6,124 nt of DNA, taken from NCBI GenBank assembly GCA_023390155.1, contig JAEWDJ010000453.1:1-6124 (forward strand). The letters run 5' to 3'. Of this stretch, positions 1-4,882 are shown one piece after another. Positions within the stretch are counted from its first letter, which is position 1. Every line of letters begins with the position of its first letter. The DNA comes from Actinomycetes bacterium. Its GTDB lineage: Bacteria > Actinomycetota > Actinomycetes > Actinomycetales > Microbacteriaceae. The notes below the pieces were generated by a model. That model was not told where the DNA came from. It did no database searches and worked only from the letters and a program-made list of their open reading frames with translations. Made by a program: the position numbers and the translations under genes.

Positions 1-1
1 C

Positions 2-610
2 GCCCGCACGCACCACGTCCTCGTCGGCGGGCGCGACGCGGCGGCGGTCGACGCCGTCGTGGCGGAGCTCCCGTCGGCCGAGCCGTTCGTGGGCGACCTC
101 ACCGGCGGAGCGCTGCCGGCACTGCCCGAGCGGCTCGACGTGCTCGTGCACTCGGCGGGGGTGGAGGACGGCGGCACGGTCGAGAGCACGGAGCTCGCGA
201 CGTGGCGGCACCTGTTCGAGGTGAACGTGTTCGCGGTGGCGGAGCTGACGCGGCTCGCGCTGCCCGCACTGCGGCGGGCGGAGGGGCTCGTCGTCGTGAT
301 CAACAGCGGGTCGGGGCTGACGAGCGGTGCCGGGGGCGGGCCGTACGCGGCGTCCAAGTTCGCGGCACGGGCGTTGACGGACGCGCTGCGGGAGGAGGAG
401 CGGCCGCGCGGGGTGCGCGTCAGCAGCATCCACCCGGGCCGCGTCGACACCGACATGCAGCGGGCGCTGGTCGCCCGGGAGGGGCACGACTACGACACGG
501 CGTACACGATCACGCCGGAGATGGTGGCGGCGACCGTGCGGACGGTCGTCGACCTGCCGGCGTCGGGAACGGTGGAGTCGCTCAGCGTGCGGCCGATGCG
601 GCGGCGCTGA
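2..610 (+). CDS. Short-chain dehydrogenase/reductase (SDR), 5' end missing
   Basis: This is a classical SDR-type NAD(P)(H)-dependent oxidoreductase, presumably cytosolic; the substrate cannot be told. The reading frame is open from the left edge to the TGA at 608-610, giving about 202 residues. A first internal ATG-like start (GTG at 59) is not the real start, because family-like sequence continues upstream: HHVLVGGR is the end of the second Rossmann strand, and its Arg (codon 32-34) would favour NADPH. The glycine-rich TGxxxGIG motif is missing, so roughly 20-25 N-terminal residues lie outside the window. Visible motifs are HSAG (codons from 149), equivalent to the family NNAG; the structural Asn in EVNVFA; the SGSG serine stretch; and the catalytic YAASK, with Tyr at 344-346 and Lys at 356-358. 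HPGRVDTDM follows, the usual P-G-x-V-x-T segment. The gene converges with the exopolyphosphatase gene. Confidence 0.93.
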   Translation, partial: ARTHHVLVGGRDAAAVDAVVAELPSAEPFVGDLTGGALPALPERLDVLVHSAGVEDGGTVESTELATWRHLFEVNVFAVAELTRLALPALRRAEGLVVVINSGSGLTSGAGGGPYAASKFAARALTDALREEERPRGVRVSSIHPGRVDTDMQRALVAREGHDYDTAYTITPEMVAATVRTVVDLPASGTVESLSVRPMRRR

Positions 611-640
611 GCCCGCTCCGCCTGGTCCGCCAGTTCCGGC

Positions 641-706
641 CCGCCGAGGTTCACGTTGTTGCGGCTTGGAGGGGCTTTTTAAGCGCAACGACGTGAACTT
701 CGGCGG
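641..706. repeat. Long near-perfect inverted repeat between convergent genes
   Basis: The left arm 641-667 and right arm 681-706 are complementary along their whole length, around a 13-base loop (668-680). The exceptions are two mismatched positions (648/699 and 657/690) and one bulged G at 663/664. In RNA read from the + strand both mismatches become G.U pairs, so the SDR transcript would form an essentially unbroken stem of about 26 pairs. In RNA from the - strand they become A.C mismatches. The element lies 31 bases after the SDR stop and 37 bases beyond the exopolyphosphatase stop. A run of five T (676-680) sits in the loop rather than after the stem, so it is not a textbook intrinsic terminator. 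It may be a dispersed palindromic (REP/MITE-like) element or a bidirectional transcript-end structure; one copy cannot decide. Confidence 0.85.
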
Positions 707-742
707 AGGTAGACGGGGCGGGGTGGCGAGGCGTGGGCCGGC

Positions 743-1669
743 TCAGTCGAGGTGGTCGAGGTAGCGGAGGATGACGCCCTCGCGGAGAGCCCAGGGGACC
801 ACCTCGAGCTGGTCGACGTCGAAGGCGCGCATGGCCTCGCGGAGGACGACGCCGCCCGCGACGATCTGGAAGGTGCGGTCGGCGGTGATGCCCGGCAACG
901 CGGTGCGGGACTCGGCGTTCATGCGGGCGAGGCGCGGCACCCAGTCGGCGAGGTCGGTGCGGCGCAGGACGGTGCGCTCGGTGCCGCCGGGGCCCTCGGT
1001 GGTGGAGCCGGCCAGGCGGGCGAGGGAGCGGATGGTCTTGGAGGTGCCGATGACGTGCTCGTCGGAGCGGCGGCGCGAGAAGCGGGCGACGGCCGGAGCG
1101 AGCAGGGCGCGGGCGTGGTCGCGGAGGGCGTCGAGCTGGTCCTCCCGCGGCGGGTCGTCGGGGAGGAAGCCGATGGTGCTGCGGCCGGCGCCGAGCGGGA
1201 CGGAGACCGCGGTGTCGGGGTACTCGTCGATGCCGGCGGCGATCTCGAGCGAGCCGCCGCCGATGTCGAGGAGGAGGACGCTTCCGGCCGACCAGCCCGA
1301 CCAGCGGCGGACCGCGAGGAAGGTGAGGCGCGCCTCGTCCTCGCCGGAGAGCACCTGGAGGTCGACCCCGGTCTCGGTGCGGATGCGCTCGAGGAGCGCC
1401 GGACCGTTGGCGGCCTCCCGGATGGCTGAGGTCGCGAAGGGGAGGAGCTCCTCGATCCCCTCCTCGGCGGCGACCCGCATGGCGGCGGAGATGGCCTCCA
1501 GGATGGCGGTGCAGCCCTCGTCGCTGATGGCCCCCTCCGGTGTGATGTAGCGCATCAGGCGCAGCACCGACTTGTGGGTGGCGGCGGGGATCGGGCGGGC
1601 GCCGGGGTGTGCGTCGACGACGAGGAGATGGATGGTGTTCGAACCGACGTCGAGGACTCCGAGGCGCAT
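743..1669 (-). CDS. ppx: Exopolyphosphatase, Ppx/GppA family
   Basis: The 308-residue protein belongs to the Ppx/GppA phosphatases of the ASKHA (actin/hexokinase) fold. These release phosphate from the end of inorganic polyphosphate, and some also act on pppGpp. It should be cytosolic. The N-terminal phosphate-binding motif DVGSNT is at residues 7-12. FATSAIREA is at 78-86. SGEDEARL at 108-115 contains Glu112, which I align by eye with the catalytic Glu121 of E. coli PPX. The second phosphate loop LDIGGGS is at 134-140. A conserved PWALREGVILR closes the protein at 292-302. From memory, the sequence resembles Mycobacterium tuberculosis Rv0496 (Ppx1), including the MRLGVLDVGSNT start and the FLAVRRW segment. 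It lacks a C-terminal extension and the HD domain of long E. coli PPX, so it is a short-form enzyme. The ATG at 1669 is supported by the motif starting at residue 7. No Shine-Dalgarno sequence is visible. Confidence 0.95.
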   Translation of the reverse strand: MRLGVLDVGSNTIHLLVVDAHPGARPIPAATHKSVLRLMRYITPEGAISDEGCTAILEAISAAMRVAAEEGIEELLPFATSAIREAANGPALLERIRTETGVDLQVLSGEDEARLTFLAVRRWSGWSAGSVLLLDIGGGSLEIAAGIDEYPDTAVSVPLGAGRSTIGFLPDDPPREDQLDALRDHARALLAPAVARFSRRRSDEHVIGTSKTIRSLARLAGSTTEGPGGTERTVLRRTDLADWVPRLARMNAESRTALPGITADRTFQIVAGGVVLREAMRAFDVDQLEVVPWALREGVILRYLDHLD

Positions 1670-1676
1670 GGATCAC

Positions 1677-1682
1677 ACAGTA
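1677..1682 (-). promoter_or_regulatory. Putative -10 element of a leaderless ppx promoter
   Basis: Read on the - strand, TACTGT matches the actinobacterial TANNNT -10 pattern and ends 7 bases before the ATG of ppx. That spacing would put the transcription start at or next to the A of the start codon. The bases between it and the ATG contain no Shine-Dalgarno sequence, which supports leaderless translation. The -35 region is weak (TTTCGG-like, 16 bases upstream). This is inferred from pattern and spacing only. Confidence 0.5.
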
Positions 1683-1692
1683 GCGGCCTCAC

Positions 1693-1721
1693 GGGACACC
1701 GAAATACGCGCGGGATACGAT
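1693..1721 (+). promoter_or_regulatory. Putative promoter of the siderophore-interacting reductase gene
   Basis: GGGACA (1693-1698) as a -35 element is followed after 17 bases by TACGAT (1716-1721), a good TANNNT -10. The -10 ends 7 bases before the ATG at 1729, so the predicted transcription start is at the start codon. The GGGAG at 1723-1727 is only one base from the ATG, too close to act as a normal Shine-Dalgarno. The transcript is therefore probably leaderless. It overlaps back to back with the ppx promoter. No obvious Fur/DtxR/IdeR-type iron box was recognised here. Confidence 0.5.
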
Positions 1722-1728
1722 CGGGAGC

Positions 1729-2592
1729 ATGACCCTCCCGCTTCCCGACGCCCGTCCTCCGCGCCCGGCGCGCAGCCAGCACGTCTTCGAGGTGGTGCGC
1801 ACGGAACGGCTCACTCCGCATCTGGTGCGGGTCGTGCTGGGCGGAGCTGCGTTCGACGCGTTCGTCGGCGAGGCGGACCCGGCGAAGCTCGCCACGACGG
1901 ACAAGTACGTGAAGCTGCTGCTGGCGAGGTCGGGTCTCGGCCTCCGGCCGCCGTACGACCTGGACGCCCTGCGGGCGGAGCTGCCGGCCGGGGACGTCCC
2001 GGTGCGGCGGACCTACACCGTCCGCCACCTCGACGCCGCCGCGAAGACGATCGCGATCGACTTCGTCGTGCACGGCGACGAGGGGATCGCGGGGCCGTGG
2101 GCCGCGTCCGCCCGGCCGGGCGATCTTCTCGCGCTCTCCGGGCCGGGCGGGATGTACGCGCCGACGGGCGACCCGGCGGTGGAGCACCTCCTTATCGGCG
2201 ACGACAGCGCGCTCCCGGCGGTGGCCTCGGCGCTCGAGGGGATGCCCGCGGACGCGCGCGGGCTCGCACTGGTCGAGGTGGGCGGCCCGGCCGACGAGCT
2301 GCCGCTCAGCGCACCGGAAGATGTCGAGGTGCGTTGGGTGCACCGGGACGGCGCGGTGGCGGGGGAGGCGCTCGTCGCGGCCGTGGAGGCGCTGCCGCGT
2401 CCGGCCGCGCGGGTCCAGGTCTTCGCACACGGCGAGCGCACGGCGATGAAGGGCGTGCGCGCCGTGCTGCAGGGCTGGGGGCTCACCAGGGACGACTTCT
2501 CGCTGAGCGCCTATTGGGCGCTGGGCCGCGCGGAGGACACCTTCCAGGCCGAGAAGCGGCTGCCGGTCGGCGACCTGTTCGCCGCGGTGTGA
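1729..2592 (+). CDS. Siderophore-interacting protein (FAD-dependent ferric-siderophore reductase)
   Basis: The 287-residue protein fits the SIP family (ViuB/YqjH type), cytosolic flavoenzymes that reduce ferric siderophores with NAD(P)H so that the iron is released. The N-terminal FAD-binding barrel spans about residues 15-145. It contains the flavin motif RTYTVR at 94-99, the HGDEGIAGPW block at 115-124, and GDLLALSGPGG at 131-141. The C-terminal nucleotide-binding SIP domain begins about residue 150 with LIGDDSALP (155-163). It continues through FAHGE (232-236) and ends with AYWALGR (261-267), the family's YW...GR signature. Length is normal for actinobacterial members. The start is fixed by the promoter spacing and by the family's short N-terminus. 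The gene stands alone, divergent from ppx and convergent with the GntR gene; no siderophore synthesis or transport genes are in the window, so the siderophore is unknown. Confidence 0.93.
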   Translation: MTLPLPDARPPRPARSQHVFEVVRTERLTPHLVRVVLGGAAFDAFVGEADPAKLATTDKYVKLLLARSGLGLRPPYDLDALRAELPAGDVPVRRTYTVRHLDAAAKTIAIDFVVHGDEGIAGPWAASARPGDLLALSGPGGMYAPTGDPAVEHLLIGDDSALPAVASALEGMPADARGLALVEVGGPADELPLSAPEDVEVRWVHRDGAVAGEALVAAVEALPRPAARVQVFAHGERTAMKGVRAVLQGWGLTRDDFSLSAYWALGRAEDTFQAEKRLPVGDLFAAV

Positions 2593-2599
2593 GGTAGCG

Positions 2600-2618
2600 C
2601 CGGCGGTCAGACCGCCGG
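2600..2618. terminator. GC-rich hairpin between convergent genes, possible bidirectional terminator
   Basis: CCGGCGGT (2600-2607) and ACCGCCGG (2611-2618) form a perfect 8-bp stem with a CAG loop, starting 7 bases after the SIP stop codon. It overlaps the last codons and stop of the GntR gene on the other strand. No T-run follows on either strand. It may stop or slow polymerase, or protect mRNA 3' ends, but it is not a canonical intrinsic terminator. Confidence 0.5.
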
Positions 2619-3293
2619 GACCTCCGGATCCGCGGAGTGCGAGACCGCGTTGATGCGCTCCGCGGCGATCTCGACGTGGTCGGCCATGGCGGCCTCGGCG
2701 CGCGCCGGGTCTCCGCTGGCCAGGGCGTCCACCAGCGCCTCGTGCGAGCGCGCGTGCGCGACCAGCTCGTCGGCGGCGAGCGAGCCGTTCGCGGCGCGCA
2801 GGAAGCCGTTGATGCGGCTGCGCAGCTGCGACGCGATGGTCAGGAGGGTGCGGTTGTCGGCCATCTCCCAGAGCGTCTCGTGAAAGCGGCTGTCGAGGGC
2901 GAACATGCTCTCGAGCTGCTCCTTCTCGGCCGCGGCCACCATCTGACGCACGATCCGGCGGAGCACCTGGTCGTCTTTGGCGGTCCAGACCTGCTGCACG
3001 CTGCGGGCCACGTACTGCTCGAGCACGATGCGCAGGCCCGTGATCTCCTGCAGCTCCTTCTCGGTGAGGGAGGCGACGCGGGCGCCGCGGCGCGGGGTGC
3101 GCTCGACCAGGCCCTCCTCGCTGAGCTTGGCCAGGGCCTCCCGGACGGGGATGTGGCTCACCCCGAGGCTGTCGGCGAGCTTGCGCTCGACGAGGCGTTC
3201 GCCCGGCTCCAGCCGGCCGTTCTGGATGGCGTCGCGGAGCTCGTCGGCGACCTTGGCCGAGATGTTCCGGTCGGAGACGCTCCCGAAAGTCAT
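2607..3293 (-). CDS. GntR-family transcriptional regulator with FCD ligand-binding domain
   Basis: The 228-residue protein is a FadR-subfamily GntR regulator. Residues about 10-75 form the winged helix-turn-helix, with the family-typical run LEPGERLVERKLADSLGVS followed by PVREAL (49-54), LVERTPRRG (62-70) and the wing. Residues about 80-215 form the all-helical FCD domain. Asp134, His138, His184 and His206 sit at the positions where metal-dependent FCD proteins bind a divalent ion that helps hold a carboxylate effector, such as a sugar acid. This suggests an organic-acid or sugar-acid signal, by inference. The start ATG (3291-3293) is supported by a strong AGGAGG Shine-Dalgarno 7 bases upstream. 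The gene is divergent from the oxidoreductase and transporter genes, the usual layout for a local repressor. A repeated box overlapping its own probable promoter suggests autoregulation. Confidence 0.94.
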   Translation of the reverse strand: MTFGSVSDRNISAKVADELRDAIQNGRLEPGERLVERKLADSLGVSHIPVREALAKLSEEGLVERTPRRGARVASLTEKELQEITGLRIVLEQYVARSVQQVWTAKDDQVLRRIVRQMVAAAEKEQLESMFALDSRFHETLWEMADNRTLLTIASQLRSRINGFLRAANGSLAADELVAHARSHEALVDALASGDPARAEAAMADHVEIAAERINAVSHSADPEVPAV

Positions 3294-3300
3294 CGCACTC

Positions 3301-3306
3301 CCTCCT
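3301..3306 (-). promoter_or_regulatory. Strong ribosome binding site of the GntR-family gene
   Basis: On the - strand AGGAGG lies exactly 7 bases before the ATG. It is a full match to the anti-Shine-Dalgarno core and fixes the start codon. It contrasts with the apparently leaderless ppx and SIP genes. Confidence 0.85.
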
Positions 3307-3321
3307 GGCGTGGGTGGTTTC

Positions 3322-3335
3322 GCTACAAGCTATAG
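3322..3335. promoter_or_regulatory. Putative regulator box A (GCTACAAGCTATAG)
   Basis: This 14-base box differs by one base from box B at 3436-3449, in the same orientation 114 bp away. Both contain the self-complementary core CTATAG. On the - strand the box covers the best -10 candidate for the GntR gene (TATAGC, 3329-3334), which lies 18 bases from a TTGCGC -35 candidate (3353-3358). A protein bound here would block gntR transcription. Assignment to the neighbouring GntR protein is inferred from position and symmetry. Confidence 0.5.
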
Positions 3336-3358
3336 GACGAGAGGATGGATTCGCGCAA
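3329..3358 (-). promoter_or_regulatory. Candidate promoter of the GntR-family gene
   Basis: On the - strand TTGCGC (3353-3358) precedes TATAGC (3329-3334) by 18 bases. This would start transcription about 30 bases before the ATG, leaving room for the visible ribosome binding site. Both hexamers are imperfect, so this is a tentative call. Confidence 0.35.
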
Positions 3359-3433
3359 TGCGGCACTTCGTGTCTCCTCGACAGGAGGGCCGATTGTTTC
3401 GAGTGCGTAAAGCTTTCCGCCTCACCTCGTCAT

Positions 3434-3462
3434 TTGCTACATGCTATAGCAATAATGCTATC
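3434..3462 (+). promoter_or_regulatory. Box B operator cluster overlapping the putative oxidoreductase promoter
   Basis: This AT-rich stretch contains GCTACATGCTATAG (3436-3449, the near-copy of box A) and the perfect 10-bp palindrome TGCTATAGCA (3442-3451). It also holds a 6-4-6 inverted repeat, ATAGCA (3446-3451) with TGCTAT (3456-3461). TGCTA-type heptamers begin at 3435, 3442 and 3456, that is in 7-base phase. A promoter could use TTGCTA (3434-3439) and TGCTAT (3456-3461) with a 16-base spacer. Symmetry and repetition make it the most likely binding site for the divergent GntR-family repressor. Confidence 0.55.
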
Positions 3463-3463
3463 G

Positions 3464-3492
3464 TGGGAGCGTTCGACGGCGAACCGCTCCCA
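3464..3492 (+). promoter_or_regulatory. Inverted TGGGAGCG / CGCTCCCA half-sites in the oxidoreductase leader
   Basis: TGGGAGCG (3464-3471) and CGCTCCCA (3485-3492) are exact inverses 13 bases apart. With TTCG/CGAA continuing the pairing (3472-3475 with 3480-3483) they form an RNA stem of about 11 pairs with one bulged C and an ACGG loop. The same two octamers are the arms of the LacI-family CebR-type operator TGGGAGCGCTCCCA known from actinobacteria, but here they are separated rather than adjacent. It could be a pair of degenerate LacI-family sites or a leader hairpin. No LacI-family gene is in the window. Confidence 0.4.
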
Positions 3493-3506
3493 GCGAAGCC
3501 GTCGGC

Positions 3507-3519
3507 CCGGGTCCCCCGG
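3507..3519 (+). other. Small GC hairpin in the oxidoreductase leader
   Basis: CCGGG (3507-3511) and CCCGG (3515-3519) form a 5-bp stem with a TCC loop, about 25 bases before the ribosome binding site. It is small and could be chance in GC-rich DNA. It is listed because it is the second stem-loop in an otherwise unexplained leader. Confidence 0.3.
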
Positions 3520-3541
3520 CCCGGATGAGATGAGAGAGCGC

Positions 3542-3546
3542 GAGGA
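3542..3546 (+). promoter_or_regulatory. Ribosome binding site of the oxidoreductase gene
   Basis: GAGGA lies 3 bases before the ATG at 3550. The spacing is short, but no other start codon upstream fits the beginning of the Rossmann fold at residue 11, so the ATG at 3550 remains the best choice. Confidence 0.55.
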
Positions 3547-3549
3547 ACG

Positions 3550-4824
3550 ATGAACCACACCCCCGTAGTCGGCCGCCCGGTGCGGATCGCCGTGATCGGC
3601 GCCGGCAACCGCGGTCAGTCGTACGCCCGGTGGGTGCACGCCAACCCGGAGCGGGCCCGGATCGTCGCGGTCGCCGACCCGCGGCCGTTCCAGCGGGGGA
3701 TCGTCGCCGCGGGCGATCCGGCCGTCCGGCACTTCGACGACTGGCGGGAGCTCGTCGCCGAGCCCGAGCGCGTGGCCGACATGGTCATCGTCGCCACCCA
3801 GGACCGTCAGCACGTGGAGCCCGCGGTCGCCTGCGCCGAACGCGGCTACGCCATCCTGATGGAGAAGCCGCTCGCGCCGACCGAGGACGAGTCGCGCCGC
3901 ATCGTCGCCGCCATCGAGAGCGCGGGCGTGCTGTTCGGCGTCTGCCACGTCATGCGGTACATGCCGTACACCGACCTGGTGAAGAGCGTCGTCGACTCCG
4001 GCGTGCTGGGCGACATCATCAACGTGCAGCACCTGGAGCCGGTGGGCTGGTGGCACATGGCGCACTCCTACGTGCGCGGCCCCTGGCGCCGGGAGGACCT
4101 CGCCACCCCGATGCTGCTCGCCAAGTCGAGCCACGACCTCGACTGGATCCGCTACGTCACGGGCAAGCGCATCGCGACCGTGGCGAGCTTCGGCTCCCGC
4201 CACCACTTCCGCCACGAGAACCGTCCGGCGCTGGCCGCCGACCGGTGCCTCGACTGCCCGCTGCAGGTCAGCTGCCCGTACGCGGCGCAGAAGCTCTACC
4301 TCCCGGTCGTCCGCGAGGAGGGCGCGGTGTGGCCGGTCACGGTCATCACCGACGACGCGACGGAGGAGGGCGTGATCGAGGCGCTCCGCACCGGCCCCTA
4401 CGGCGTCTGCGTCTACGGCGCCGACAACACCGTCGTCGACAACCAGGTGGTCGCCCTCCAGTTCGAGGACGGCACGGCCGGCACCTTCACGATGACGGCC
4501 TTCAGCGAGCAGGAGCACCGCAAGACCCAGCTCTTCGGCTCGCACGGGATGCTCGACGGCGACGGCGAGCGCGTGCGGGTCACCGACTTCCGCACCGGCC
4601 AGTCCACGGTCTACGAGACCGGGCCGACCGGGGCGGCGAACGCCGGAGGCGACCACGGCGGCGGGGACGGCGGCGTGATGAGCGCCTTCGTCGCGGCCGT
4701 CGCCGCCGGCGACCCGGACCTCATCCGGTCCGGCCCGCGCGAGTCCCTCGACAGCCACCTGGCGGTGTTCGCGGCCGAGCGCTCGCGGCACGGCGGGACG
4801 GTCGAGGCGGTCCCGCGCTTCTAG
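3550..4824 (+). CDS. Gfo/Idh/MocA-family NAD(P)-dependent oxidoreductase
   Basis: The 424-residue protein belongs to the glucose-fructose oxidoreductase / inositol dehydrogenase / MocA family, which oxidises or reduces sugars, cyclitols and derivatives. The Rossmann domain opens with VRIAVIGAGNRG (11-22) and continues through VADP (41-44), where the Asp points to NAD. The signature EKPLAP is at 105-110, with Lys106 the expected catalytic lysine. The substrate domain contains CHVMRYMPY (132-140) and SSHDLDWIRY (193-202), where His and Asp are likely active-site residues. An inserted segment carries CLDCPLQVSC (Cys233, Cys236, Cys242), with another Cys at 287 in TGPYGVC, a possible metal-binding cluster. 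A glycine-rich loop is at 366-376. At 424 residues it is longer than the usual 330-390, because of this insertion. It is first in a probable operon with the binding-protein gene 58 bases downstream. The exact substrate cannot be told. Confidence 0.93.
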   Translation: MNHTPVVGRPVRIAVIGAGNRGQSYARWVHANPERARIVAVADPRPFQRGIVAAGDPAVRHFDDWRELVAEPERVADMVIVATQDRQHVEPAVACAERGYAILMEKPLAPTEDESRRIVAAIESAGVLFGVCHVMRYMPYTDLVKSVVDSGVLGDIINVQHLEPVGWWHMAHSYVRGPWRREDLATPMLLAKSSHDLDWIRYVTGKRIATVASFGSRHHFRHENRPALAADRCLDCPLQVSCPYAAQKLYLPVVREEGAVWPVTVITDDATEEGVIEALRTGPYGVCVYGADNTVVDNQVVALQFEDGTAGTFTMTAFSEQEHRKTQLFGSHGMLDGDGERVRVTDFRTGQSTVYETGPTGAANAGGDHGGGDGGVMSAFVAAVAAGDPDLIRSGPRESLDSHLAVFAAERSRHGGTVEAVPRF

Positions 4825-4872
4825 CAGCACCAGCACCAGCGGCATCCGCCGCGCATCCCCCACCCACGCACG

Positions 4873-4878
4873 AAGGAG
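4873..4878 (+). promoter_or_regulatory. Ribosome binding site of the sugar-binding lipoprotein gene
   Basis: AAGGAG lies 4 bases before the ATG at 4883. With the lipoprotein signal peptide starting directly at this ATG, it fixes the start. The 58-base gap upstream holds a short CAGCAC repetition (4825-4836) but no convincing terminator, consistent with cotranscription with the oxidoreductase gene. Confidence 0.75.
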
Positions 4879-4882
4879 CAGC

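Noticed and set aside
676..680. T-run as the tail of an intrinsic terminator for the SDR gene
   Set aside because: The five T residues are in the loop of the 641-706 inverted repeat, not after its stem, and no separate GC stem directly precedes them.
651..1676. Long open frame on the - strand overlapping ppx in another frame
   Set aside because: Its translation is dominated by Arg, Pro and His, as expected for an out-of-phase reading of GC-rich coding DNA, while the ppx frame shows clear family motifs.
1572..2597. Alternative + strand frame over the siderophore-interacting protein gene
   Set aside because: It begins inside ppx on the opposite strand, is rich in Arg and Gly, and lacks the FAD and SIP motifs found in the frame starting at 1729.
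3374..3387. Short inverted repeat CTCCT-CGAC-AGGAG between the divergent promoters
   Set aside because: Five-base arms are easily found by chance, and it overlaps neither promoter candidate nor resembles the repeated boxes.
3314..3553. Possible small proteins in the gntR-oxidoreductase intergenic region
   Set aside because: The frames run through promoter-like and operator-like repeats, have no ribosome binding site, and overlap the oxidoreductase start. A regulatory region explains the stretch better.
4825..4842. CAGCAC tandem repetition after the oxidoreductase stop
   Set aside because: There are only about two and a half copies of a simple hexamer, and the nearby GCGG/CCGC stem has 4 bp. 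Neither supports a repeat element or terminator call.
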